Shown one piece after another: positions 7,345 to 17,057 of a DNA stretch of 64,000 nt. This DNA comes from Terriglobia bacterium (lineage in GTDB: Bacteria; Acidobacteriota; Terriglobia; Bryobacterales; Bryobacteraceae): NCBI GenBank assembly GCA_020073345.1, contig JAIQFI010000010.1, forward strand, positions 62,001 to 126,000, written 5' to 3'. Both the position numbers and the translations under genes were made by a program. Below the pieces are notes generated by a model. That model searched no databases, was not told the DNA's origin, and was given only the letters and a program-made list of their open reading frames with translations. How positions within the stretch are numbered: the stretch's first letter is position 1; each line of letters starts with the position of its first letter.

Positions 7345-8424
7345 ATGTCCTTAGTACGAGGATTACATCACATCACTGTTTGCGCCGGTGGCGCCCAAGA
7401 AGACATCGATTTTATGACGCAGGTCTGCGGACAGCGTCTGATTAAGCAGACCGTTCTGTTCGACGGACGTTACGCTCACTATCATCTGTACTATGCGAAT
7501 GCGGACTGCGAACCCGGCTCGGTCTATACCACCTTCCCGTTTAACCGCGTGAAGGGCCGCCCTGGCTCGGGCCAGATCCAATCCACGGCTTACAGCGTGC
7601 CCAAGGGATCCATCAAGTTCTGGGAAGAACACGTCAAGCGCCATAAGGTGCCCAATGAGGGCGTCAAGGAACGCTTCGGGCAGAAGTATCTGCGCTTCAA
7701 TCATCCCTCCGGATTGCAGATCGAGGTGATCGAATCCGATTCCGATAAGCGCAAGGGATGGACCACGGATCAGGTCAGCGGCGATGTAGCCATGAAGGGC
7801 TTCCACGGTCCGATGCTGTCCGTGCGGGAAGTCAGTGAGACCGAGCGCTTCTTTGTCGACGCTTTGGGATTCAAGAAAACCGGCACGGAAGGCAATCTTC
7901 ACCGCTTCGAAGTCGCCGGCGGCGGTCCAGCCAAGACCGTCACTTTGATCCACGAGCCCGATCGCCCATCGGGAAGCTGGGTCTTCGGCGCGGGTACGGC
8001 GCACCACGTCGCGATGGATCTAGAGAGCGATGAGAAGCTGGCTGAGCAGAAGGCCATCTACGAGGAGCTGGGCTACACCGATTGCTCCGAGATCAAGGAC
8101 CGCAACTATTTCCACTCGATTTACTGCCGCTGCCCTGGCGGGATTCTGGTGGAGTGCGCGGCCACGGCCCAAGGCGCTTTTGCCCGCGACGAGGCGGAAT
8201 CCGAGCTGGGCACGCACATGCTGCTCCCGCCCTGGTTCGAGGAGAAGCGCGCCGAAATCATGGCGATGCTCGATCCCATCCGCGTTCCTGAGGGCAATAT
8301 TCCGAAGGATGCCAAGAAAGTCGCCGCAGCCACGCTGCCCGATGCAGGGCCGGTCGACACCAGCGCTGCAGGCGTTTCTCGCCGGAAGGCCGAATTTATC
8401 GGCGGCGACAAGCCCAAGAACTAA
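7345..8424 (+). CDS. Ring-cleaving dioxygenase (MhqO/LinE/PcpA-like, VOC superfamily)
   Basis: Start at the ATG at 7345, preceded by GGAGG; the frame is open further upstream but has no such site. The 359-residue product has two VOC (glyoxalase-fold) halves. The expected Fe(II) ligands are visible: His in the N-terminal GLHHITV, His in the second-half AHHVAMD, and Glu in ILVECAATAQG. This type cleaves hydroquinone-like rings between a hydroxyl-bearing carbon and its neighbour; LinE and PcpA give maleylacetate-level products, while MhqO is known from quinone detoxification in Bacillus. A catabolic role fits the divergent maleylacetate reductase operon. A detoxification role fits the MhqD-like hydrolase that follows 6 bases downstream. 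Confidence 0.88.
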   Translation: MSLVRGLHHITVCAGGAQEDIDFMTQVCGQRLIKQTVLFDGRYAHYHLYYANADCEPGSVYTTFPFNRVKGRPGSGQIQSTAYSVPKGSIKFWEEHVKRHKVPNEGVKERFGQKYLRFNHPSGLQIEVIESDSDKRKGWTTDQVSGDVAMKGFHGPMLSVREVSETERFFVDALGFKKTGTEGNLHRFEVAGGGPAKTVTLIHEPDRPSGSWVFGAGTAHHVAMDLESDEKLAEQKAIYEELGYTDCSEIKDRNYFHSIYCRCPGGILVECAATAQGAFARDEAESELGTHMLLPPWFEEKRAEIMAMLDPIRVPEGNIPKDAKKVAAATLPDAGPVDTSAAGVSRRKAEFIGGDKPKN

Positions 8425-8430
8425 GGTTCA

Positions 8431-9105
8431 GTGCCAACCCATACCCCAGTGGTCCGCCTGCGCGAAGCGGGCCAGCCTCGGGGCCTGGCGGAGCGCGCCG
8501 GGATTCTTCTCCACGGCCGCTCCCGCACCAAACAGGAAATGCTGGACCTGGCCACCGGTCTGGACATCGGTGGCACCCGTTGGATCGCGCCCTATGCCGA
8601 TCAGGGCTTGTGGTACCCGGGACGGTTCATGGAGCCGCTGGAATCCAACGAGCCCTTCCTGACACGTTCCGTGGAGCGGTGCCATCGCCTTATAAAGGAC
8701 GCGAGCGAAGGCGGTCGCCTGGGTCCTGAACAGCTCTTCATCGTCGGTTTTTCACAAGGGGCCTGTATCGCGGTCGAGTACGCGCTTCGTCACCCCGGTT
8801 GTTGCCGGGCCATTGTGGTGTTCAGCGGCTACCTGATGGGCCCGCCCGGAACGGACTGGCGTCCGGCGGAGGGCAGAACGCTACGTGGTCTAAGGGTGTT
8901 CCTCACCGGCAGCGATATGGACGAATGGATTCCAGAGGAGCGCACCCGGCAGACCGCCCAGGTGCTTACGAACCTGGGAGCCGAGGTGGAGATGCACGTT
9001 TATCCCTCTCGGACCCACCTCGTCAGTAATCTGGAACTGTCTGAAGCGCGCACCTTTCTCGCCTCCGCCGTCCCCGCCGGCCAGCCATTATCCGGAGTTA
9101 CTTAG
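8431..9105 (+). CDS. Alpha/beta hydrolase of the phospholipase/carboxylesterase type (MhqD-like)
   Basis: The 224-residue protein starts with GTG at 8431, 6 bases after the dioxygenase stop, so the two genes form an operon. It has the alpha/beta-hydrolase oxyanion stretch GILLHGRS, the nucleophile elbow GFSQG, an acidic residue in TGSDMDEWIP and a late His in SRTHLVS. This is the full Ser-Asp-His set of the carboxylesterase/lysophospholipase subgroup. The MhqO-MhqD gene order is known from Bacillus quinone-resistance operons; the natural substrate is not established. No signal peptide is visible, so it is cytoplasmic. Confidence 0.85.
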   Translation: MPTHTPVVRLREAGQPRGLAERAGILLHGRSRTKQEMLDLATGLDIGGTRWIAPYADQGLWYPGRFMEPLESNEPFLTRSVERCHRLIKDASEGGRLGPEQLFIVGFSQGACIAVEYALRHPGCCRAIVVFSGYLMGPPGTDWRPAEGRTLRGLRVFLTGSDMDEWIPEERTRQTAQVLTNLGAEVEMHVYPSRTHLVSNLELSEARTFLASAVPAGQPLSGVT

Positions 9106-9148
9106 AACTTTTGATGGCCTTAGCGCTACATAAGAATACTGAGATCGC

Positions 9149-9165
9149 GTAGGGGATAACCCTAC
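9149..9165. other. Perfect 6-bp hairpin in the 152-base gap before the tad-like genes
   Basis: GTAGGG (9149-9154) and CCCTAC (9160-9165) flank a 5-base loop. No T-run follows, so it is a weak terminator candidate; it could also be an operator for the pseudopilin genes. The rest of the gap (9106-9257) shows no clear promoter or small gene. Confidence 0.4.
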
Positions 9166-9257
9166 AGTTTGTCGGTCATTCCCCTGATCGATTCCCCAGT
9201 TCTGTCTCCCTATCATTTAACTAAGACCAGACCGATATAGGACTGGAGCTATATATT

Positions 9258-9788
9258 ATGAACCGAGGCAAAACACCATCGGAGTCCCGCAGGCGCAGAT
9301 CTTCAGGCAACGTGATCGTTGAAAGCGTGTTCACGATGCTGCCCACCTTTGCCTTAATTCTGGCGTTTGTGGACTTCAGTCTGATGCTTTTTCGCCGGAG
9401 CACCTTGCAGAATGCAGTGCGCGAAGGCTGCCGGTACGCGGTGACATTCCAGACAGCGCCATCGCTGGGGCAGGATGCCTCCATTTCGGCGATTGTGCAG
9501 CAGTACGGTATGAACTTCGTGAAAACAACCGATAACCCTCAGCACATTTTCGTAAACTACTACGCTCCTACCAATCTGAACAATGCCATTGCGAATGGAG
9601 GGAACCTCCCCGGCAATGTCGTGGAGGTTTCGGTGCAAAATATCTCCTTCGCCTGGCTCGCGCCCCTCAGCGGGAGTTTTGGCATGGGGGTCCCTTTCTT
9701 CCGGAATTCTACTCCGCTCTCCATCGCGGTTTACTCGTCCGACATTCTGGGCGGCTACCCCGCCGGCATAACCTCGGTGCCCCGATGA
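9258..9788 (+). CDS. TadE-like pseudopilin
   Basis: The 176-residue protein has a short basic leader, a Gly, and then NVIVESVFTMLPTFALILAFVD. Glu is at position +5 after the Gly, the class III/TadE prepilin pattern, followed by one membrane helix. Next comes RRSTLQNAVREGCRYA, typical of TadE-like proteins. The remainder is an extracytoplasmic domain without recognisable motif. It is the first of three same-strand genes (spacings 13 and 9 bases) that together resemble the minor-pilin part of a tight-adherence locus. No TadA ATPase, TadB/C platform, RcpA secretin or prepilin peptidase gene is in the window. Confidence 0.8.
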   Translation: MNRGKTPSESRRRRSSGNVIVESVFTMLPTFALILAFVDFSLMLFRRSTLQNAVREGCRYAVTFQTAPSLGQDASISAIVQQYGMNFVKTTDNPQHIFVNYYAPTNLNNAIANGGNLPGNVVEVSVQNISFAWLAPLSGSFGMGVPFFRNSTPLSIAVYSSDILGGYPAGITSVPR

Positions 9789-9801
9789 CGGTGGAGATAC
9801 G

Positions 9802-10530
9802 GTGAAAACGATGAGCGTCAGCATAATCCGCAGTCTTGTTTCATGGAGTCGCCGTAAGCAGCAGGGGCAGGAGCTCCTCGAGTTTGGGCTAATGCTAACG
9901 GTGCTGATCCCCTTGCTCCTGGGCACTTTTGTGACTGGTCTCAGTCTGGTCCGAGCCATCCAGACGAACCAGATGGATCGCGATCTTACCGACATGTACA
10001 TCCACGGCGCGGACTTTTCGACCTATCCGATGCAGCAGGTGGCGCAGAGGCTGGGACGAGGGCTGAACCTGCAGATCGGTGCATCTTTCGCCGGCAACCA
10101 GAAGCTCAACACCGGCAACGGCGGAGACGGATTGGTAACCGTGACCCAGATCATGTACGTCGGAGCACTCACAGATCCCAACTGCGTGGCAGTCGGCGCA
10201 GCGAATTGCACCAATCACGATAAGTTCGTGTTTACGGAACGCATCCAGTTCGGCAATGGAACCCTCAGCCCCAGTTCGTTGGGAAATCCGGGAGCGGGCG
10301 CCACGATTACTACCGCCGGCGTTGTGCAGAATTATGTGAAGGATTCCAATGCCGCGTTGCCGGGCTCCGCCCAGACTACCATGCAGAATCTCTGGCAGGT
10401 TTCGACTGCCCCGCGCACTCCTCTCACTGATGGTCGAAGCGCGTATGTGGTGGAAACCTATATCCAATCTCTTAATCTCGGCCTGGGCATCTATTCCACC
10501 GGTGGCGTGTACGCAAGATACTTTTTCTAG
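9802..10530 (+). CDS. TadE/TadG-like pseudopilin
   Basis: The gene starts at GTG 9802 (MKTMSVSIIRS); an ATG nine bases later is possible. The leader ends in RRKQQG, then QELLEFGLMLTVLIPLLLGTFV with Glu at +5, again the prepilin-like pattern, and one membrane helix. The next segment (RAIQTNQMDRDLTDMYIHG) resembles the post-helix region of TadE-type proteins. The extracytoplasmic part is rich in Gly, Asn and Thr and has two Cys near AVGAANC. It lies between the TadE-like and VWA genes, so a shared pilus or secretion role is likely. Confidence 0.75.
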   Translation: MKTMSVSIIRSLVSWSRRKQQGQELLEFGLMLTVLIPLLLGTFVTGLSLVRAIQTNQMDRDLTDMYIHGADFSTYPMQQVAQRLGRGLNLQIGASFAGNQKLNTGNGGDGLVTVTQIMYVGALTDPNCVAVGAANCTNHDKFVFTERIQFGNGTLSPSSLGNPGAGATITTAGVVQNYVKDSNAALPGSAQTTMQNLWQVSTAPRTPLTDGRSAYVVETYIQSLNLGLGIYSTGGVYARYFF

Positions 10531-10539
10531 GAGCAGCTT

Positions 10540-12165
10540 ATGGCAAGTCAAAGGCGGCGGTTAGCGCAAAAAGGTGTGTCGATGCTGGTAGGGACGGCAT
10601 CCATGGTGTTATTGATTCCAAGCGCCGGCTTGGCCATTGACGCAGCGCTGCTGTATTACACCAAGGCGCGGATACAGGGGTCAGTCGACGGTGCCGCACT
10701 GGCAGCGGCTCGATCTTTGTCGTTAGGCGCCACGACTGCGGCTCAGTCCGCCACTGCCAAGCAGAACGCCGTGAACTGGTTCTACGCCAATTTCCCGACT
10801 ACATTATGGGGCACTTCCAATACCCAAATGGACCAAAGCAGCGTTACGGTGTTCGACGATCCCAACAATGCTAATCTCCGCAACGTTACGGTTACGGCTA
10901 AGACCACGGTGCCCACCATTTTCATGAGGTGGTTCAACAAGCCCAGTACGGATGTGGGCTCTATCGGGAACGCCTCCCGGCGCGATGCAGTGGTGATGAT
11001 GGTGCTTGACCGCTCCGGGTCAATGGGCGCTACTTGCAATGATTTGAAAGCCGCCGCCAAGGTCTTCACGGGCCAGTTTGCCGCCCAGCGGGACCGCATT
11101 GGCATGGTGACTTTCAGCGACGGAACCTTTGTCGCTTCGGCGCCCAGCACCGCTTTCCGGACGACGCTGGGATATGATGACGGCACCACTGTAGGCGCTG
11201 GCGCAATCGACAATATCGGCTGCCAGGGCGGAACGAACACCGCGGCTGCTCTCTCAGTTGGCTACAACGAGTTGTATAAGATGAACCTCCCCGGCGCCTT
11301 CAACGTGTTGTTTCTGGAAACCGACGGTTTGCCCAACACCATGACGTTGAACTGGTGGGATACTGCTGCGTCCACAGTCGGGCTGGTGGCTGCCACGTCC
11401 AATTGCACGGACAAGAACGGCAACAAGTTGTCCGTTGGAGGATGGAACGTTATAACGAACCAACGAGACTGGAACAACACCAACGGCTACGCGATGGGCC
11501 CCAACGGGTTTATGGCAGACATCCCGCCCGGGGCAGTCGGCTCGCTCTATTCCAGCGATCCGGTGGTTGCGAGTCCCGGCACGGGAACCTTCCAGGCCCT
11601 GTTTCGCCCATGGCACACCAGTTCGAATCAAGGAGCCACTAGCGAGCCAGCCTTGAACGGCTGCGCTTTTAGTAGTGGCACCCGAATTTCGGACTTGGCA
11701 TGGATCCCTGCCACGGACGTTTATGGAAATGCCATCAATCCGGCCACCAATCCCTACAAAGGGGGGGTCTCACCGCTGGACGCCAAGGGGAGACTTGATT
11801 TTACTGTAGGCACCGCCAACCAAAAGTGGCAGAGATACCACAATGCCGCCTTGAACGCCACCGACAACGCCGCCTACAGGGCACGCACCAATGGTACGAT
11901 TCCCGCGACTATGTTCGTCATTGGACTGGGTGGGAACAACGGCGGAGGGCCGCCCATCGACCATACGTTGCTCCAACGAATCGCAAACGATCCTGCAGCG
12001 GACGGTTTCAATTCTCCCGCGGCCTACAATGCCTGCGCGACGACTCCGAACTGCGTCAACTACCTCGATCAGCCCCAGGGAACCTACATCTTCTCGGTGG
12101 ATCACACCGAGTTGAAGTCGGCGTTCCTCAAGCTTTCGTCGCAGATCCTGCGGTTGAGCAAGTAG
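10540..12165 (+). CDS. TadG-like protein with von Willebrand factor A domain
   Basis: The protein has 541 residues. The N-terminus (QKGVSMLVGTASMVLLIPSAGLAIDAALLYYTKARIQ) is a TadG/TadE-type membrane anchor followed by the usual VDGAALAAARSL stretch. A VWA domain begins near residue 150. Its metal-ion-dependent adhesion site is canonical, DRSGS in VLDRSGSM, and a second conserved Thr/Asp region follows (LFLETDGLPN). Unlike its two neighbours it has Val, not Glu, at +5 after the leader Gly, so processing by a prepilin peptidase is less likely. A surface adhesin or minor pilin is the expected role. The frame ends 42 bases before the convergent thiolase gene. Confidence 0.82.
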   Translation: MASQRRRLAQKGVSMLVGTASMVLLIPSAGLAIDAALLYYTKARIQGSVDGAALAAARSLSLGATTAAQSATAKQNAVNWFYANFPTTLWGTSNTQMDQSSVTVFDDPNNANLRNVTVTAKTTVPTIFMRWFNKPSTDVGSIGNASRRDAVVMMVLDRSGSMGATCNDLKAAAKVFTGQFAAQRDRIGMVTFSDGTFVASAPSTAFRTTLGYDDGTTVGAGAIDNIGCQGGTNTAAALSVGYNELYKMNLPGAFNVLFLETDGLPNTMTLNWWDTAASTVGLVAATSNCTDKNGNKLSVGGWNVITNQRDWNNTNGYAMGPNGFMADIPPGAVGSLYSSDPVVASPGTGTFQALFRPWHTSSNQGATSEPALNGCAFSSGTRISDLAWIPATDVYGNAINPATNPYKGGVSPLDAKGRLDFTVGTANQKWQRYHNAALNATDNAAYRARTNGTIPATMFVIGLGGNNGGGPPIDHTLLQRIANDPAADGFNSPAAYNACATTPNCVNYLDQPQGTYIFSVDHTELKSAFLKLSSQILRLSK

Positions 12166-12207
12166 TTCGATCGATACTTCGGGGCCGGCGGTTGCCGCGC
12201 GAGACGT

Positions 12208-13428
12208 CTAGACTCGCTCCAGCAGCACCGCCATCCCCTGGCCCACGCCCACGCACATAGCGGCGATCGCCGTGCGGGCGCCTGTGCGCTTGAGGTGCAT
12301 CGCGGAAGTGAGCACCAGGCGCGCCCCGCTCATTCCCAGAGGATGTCCCAGGGCGATAGCGCCGCCGTTGGGATTGACCTTTTCGCTGTCGTCCGGCAGC
12401 CCGAAGGTCCGGGTGCAGGCCAGCGCCTGCGCGGCGAAGGCTTCGTTCAGCTCCAGAAAATCGACGTTGTCCATTTTCAGACTCATGCGCGCCATTAACT
12501 TCTGAACCGCGGGAATGGGTCCGATCCCCATGTAGTTCGGATCGACGCCGGCCGCGGCAGCGCCCACGAATCGCGCGATGGGCGTCAACCCGAACTTGGC
12601 CGCGGCTGGTTCGGACGCGATGAACATGGCGACCGCGCCGTCATTGATTCCCGACGCGTTGCCCGCCGTTACCGTGCCGCCTTTCCGGAAAGGCGCCGGC
12701 AGCTTGGCAAGGCCTTCCAGCGTGGTATCGGCGCGGGGATGCTCGTCTTCCCTTATAACGGCCCCCGGGGCGGCCGCCCCTTTCTTGCCTGGGACCGTCA
12801 CAGGCTCAATCTCTTCCGCGAACACTCCCGCAGCTTTGGCTTTCGCCGCTTTTTGCTGCGAGGCCAGCGCGAAGCGGTCCTGCGAGGCGCGATCGACGTT
12901 GTACTTCTCCGCCACGTTCTCCGCGGTCTCGGCCATCGAGATGGTCCCGTACTTCTGCTCCATGATTGGATTGACGAAGCGCCAGCCGAGCGTCGTATCG
13001 TAAATTTGCGGATCGCGCGGGAATGCGGCGGAGGGCTTGGGCATCACCCACGGCGAGCGGCTCATACTCTCGACACCGCCGACAATCGCCAGCGACATTT
13101 CGCCCGTACCGATTCCGCGCGCGGCCACGGCGACCGCCTCCATGCTGGAGGCGCACAGGCGGTTCACGGTTACGCCCGGAACGCTCATCGGTAGATCGGC
13201 CAGCAGCAACGCCATGCGCGCGACGTTGCGATTATCCTCGCCGGCCTGGGTGACGCAGCCGAAGTAGACCTCGTCGATGGACTCCCAATCGCTGTTGGGG
13301 AATCGGCGTTTCAAGGTGATCAAAGGATGCGCGGCCAGGTCGTCGGTGCGGATCGTCGCCAGCGCTCCTCCATAGCGCCCGATGGGCGTGCGGACACCTT
13401 GGCAAATGTAGGCAGTGGGCATGTTCAT
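12208..13428 (-). CDS. pcaF: Acetyl-CoA acyltransferase, 3-oxoadipyl-CoA thiolase type
   Basis: This 406-residue thiolase has the acyl-accepting Cys in [12 protein letters not shown], then [18 protein letters not shown] and the C-terminal [10 protein letters not shown]. The N-terminus ([29 protein letters not shown]) matches the PcaF/CatF/PaaJ branch. It would split 3-oxoadipyl-CoA into succinyl-CoA and acetyl-CoA, completing the pathway started by the CatI/CatJ-type transferase at 5617-7309. It could equally serve the beta-oxidation-like genes at 14382-19171. Start is the ATG at 13428; a second ATG two codons in is possible. The next gene (BrkB-like) is 15 bases upstream on the same strand. 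Confidence 0.88.
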   Translation of the reverse strand: MNMPTAYICQGVRTPIGRYGGALATIRTDDLAAHPLITLKRRFPNSDWESIDEVYFGCVTQAGEDNRNVARMALLLADLPMSVPGVTVNRLCASSMEAVAVAARGIGTGEMSLAIVGGVESMSRSPWVMPKPSAAFPRDPQIYDTTLGWRFVNPIMEQKYGTISMAETAENVAEKYNVDRASQDRFALASQQKAAKAKAAGVFAEEIEPVTVPGKKGAAAPGAVIREDEHPRADTTLEGLAKLPAPFRKGGTVTAGNASGINDGAVAMFIASEPAAAKFGLTPIARFVGAAAAGVDPNYMGIGPIPAVQKLMARMSLKMDNVDFLELNEAFAAQALACTRTFGLPDDSEKVNPNGGAIALGHPLGMSGARLVLTSAMHLKRTGARTAIAAMCVGVGQGMAVLLERV

Positions 13429-13443
13429 ATGATCGCAAGTGCG

Positions 13444-14346
13444 TCAACGATCCCGATCGGGAAGCGCGTCTGGTGGTGGAAATGGTTCGGCGCGCATAGC
13501 CGCGGCGCCCGTTCTTCGCGCGACCGCGAAGACTTCGGTGAACTCCGCCCCGAACAGGAAGATCTGCGCGGAGTAATACACCCACAGCAGGAACAACACC
13601 ACGGATCCGGCGGCGCCAAACGGCGAGGTCGGACTGGTGCGCCCCAAGTACAGCCCGATCAGCATCTTTCCGGCCGAAAATAGAAGCGCTGTGATCGTGG
13701 CTCCCGTCCACACATCCCGCCAGTGCACCCGGACATCAGGCAGGATGCGGTAAAGCAGCGCGAACAACACCAGCACCAAAGCCGCCGTCAATGCGAAATT
13801 CGTAACTTGCAGCAGAAATTCGGTCGCGGGCAGGGCCTGCGGAATAAATTTTCCGGCGGCCGAGATAATCGTATCGGTCAGCAGCGAAACCAGAAGCAGC
13901 ACGCCCACCATCATCACCGCAACAAAAGACACCAGGCGTTTGAAGAAGAACTGTTTGATATAGCCGCGCTCGGGCGGCGCAACCTCCCAAACCAGGTTCA
14001 ACGCGTCCTGCAGCGCTCCAAAAGCGACGGTGGCGCCGTAAAGGAGAGACACTACGCCTGCGATCGTCGCAAACGAGCTGCCGTTATTCCCGAGATCCAC
14101 GACCTCGCCGATGAATGTGGCTGCGCCCGGGCCGAGCGTCTGCGTGGCCCAGCCAATCACCTCGCCGCGCGCAGCCCGCCGGCCGATCACCATTCCGGCC
14201 GCGGCCGTTACGAAGTACAACGCCGGAGCCAAGGACAGCAGGGAATAAAAAGCAAGTGCAGCCGAGAGCAGGGACGTGTTGTGCTTCAGACAGCGTTCGA
14301 AGGTTTCCCGGAACAACCCGGCCGTGGTGCGAATTCTTCGCGGCAC
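13444..14346 (-). CDS. YihY/BrkB family membrane protein
   Basis: The 300-residue protein has about six membrane segments. It opens with LFRETFERCLKHNTSLLSAALAFYSLLSLAPAL, the family's signature amphipathic helix and first TM. Other family landmarks are SLLYGATVAFGALQDALNLVWEV, LLFALLYRILPDVRVHWRDVWTGA and the Ser/Phe-Gly-rich stretch before VVLFLLWVYYSAQIFLFGAEF. Members were once called ribonuclease BN in error; the role is unknown and transport is suspected. It lies between the thiolase and amidohydrolase genes on the same strand, but nothing links it to aromatic catabolism except position. Confidence 0.88.
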   Translation of the reverse strand: MPRRIRTTAGLFRETFERCLKHNTSLLSAALAFYSLLSLAPALYFVTAAAGMVIGRRAARGEVIGWATQTLGPGAATFIGEVVDLGNNGSSFATIAGVVSLLYGATVAFGALQDALNLVWEVAPPERGYIKQFFFKRLVSFVAVMMVGVLLLVSLLTDTIISAAGKFIPQALPATEFLLQVTNFALTAALVLVLFALLYRILPDVRVHWRDVWTGATITALLFSAGKMLIGLYLGRTSPTSPFGAAGSVVLFLLWVYYSAQIFLFGAEFTEVFAVARRTGAAAMRAEPFPPPDALPDRDR

Positions 14347-14381
14347 TCTTGGACCATCATGACAGGCCGAACGCCCCGCCG

Positions 14382-15227
14382 TTAAGAAAACCCAAAGAGG
14401 CGCGCCGCGTTCTCCTTCAAAATCAGGGGCCGGACCTCGTCTTTAATCTTGATCTCAGCGAAATCTGCCATCCAGCGCTCCGGCGTCAGCAGTGGATAAT
14501 CCGAGCCGAACAGCATTTTCTTCTTGAGCAGGCTGTTGGCGTATTGAATCAGCACCGGCGAGAAGTATTTGGGCGACCATCCTGAAAGATCGATATACAC
14601 CTGCGGCTTATGCAGACACACCGAGATCGCTTCATCCTGCCAGGGGAACGAGGGGTGCGCCAGAATGATCGGCATGTCCGGAAAATCCACGGCCACGTCG
14701 TCCATGTCCATGGGATTGCCGTACTTCAGGCGAACCCCGCCGCCGCCCGGCATGCCGGTGCCAATCCCGCTGTGCCCAGTGTGAAAGATAACCGGCAGTT
14801 TAGCTTCGGCCACCACTTCGTAAAACGGATACGCGGCTTTGTCGTTGGCGTGGAACTGCTGCAGCGGCGGATGCAGCTTGAACCCGCGAATTCCGCCCGC
14901 CTTTATCAGGCGCCGGGCTTCGTCCACGGCGTCTTTTCCGCGCATCGGATTCACGCTGGCGAAGGCGATCATGAAATCGCTATTTTCCGCGGCAAAGGCG
15001 GCCACCTCTTCGTTCGGCACGGGAGGACGTCCGGTCAGCTTCTCGTCCACCGAGAACACCACGCATCCGATGTTGCGCGAGCGATAGTATTCGGCCAGAT
15101 CCTTGCGGCTGTAAGATACGCCGCTGTTGCCGAAGTATTTGCGGGCGGCCGCATCTGCGGCGTTGCCGGAGAGTTCGGATTCGACGTGCACGTGCGTATC
15201 GATTGCGACCAGATTCTGGATTTTCAC
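14382..15227 (-). CDS. Amidohydrolase-superfamily TIM-barrel protein (CouO-like candidate)
   Basis: The GTG start at 15227 directly follows the feruloyl-CoA synthase stop (TGAGTG), so translation is probably coupled. The product has 281 residues. Metal ligands of the amidohydrolase-2 group are visible: DTHVHVE near the N-terminus, His in PVIFHTGHSG, His in ILAHPSFPW and Asp in LFGSDYPLL. Relatives include ACMSD-type decarboxylases and hydrolases. In Rhodococcus the p-hydroxycinnamate (cou) pathway has an amidohydrolase, CouO, that hydrolytically removes acetyl-CoA from the beta-keto intermediate. The gene order here (CoA ligase, hydratase/dehydrogenase, amidohydrolase, carrier) makes that role attractive; a decarboxylase remains possible. 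Confidence 0.82.
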   Translation of the reverse strand: MKIQNLVAIDTHVHVESELSGNAADAAARKYFGNSGVSYSRKDLAEYYRSRNIGCVVFSVDEKLTGRPPVPNEEVAAFAAENSDFMIAFASVNPMRGKDAVDEARRLIKAGGIRGFKLHPPLQQFHANDKAAYPFYEVVAEAKLPVIFHTGHSGIGTGMPGGGGVRLKYGNPMDMDDVAVDFPDMPIILAHPSFPWQDEAISVCLHKPQVYIDLSGWSPKYFSPVLIQYANSLLKKKMLFGSDYPLLTPERWMADFAEIKIKDEVRPLILKENAARLFGFS

Positions 15228-17053
<1,826 letters not shown>

Positions 17054-17057
<4 letters not shown>

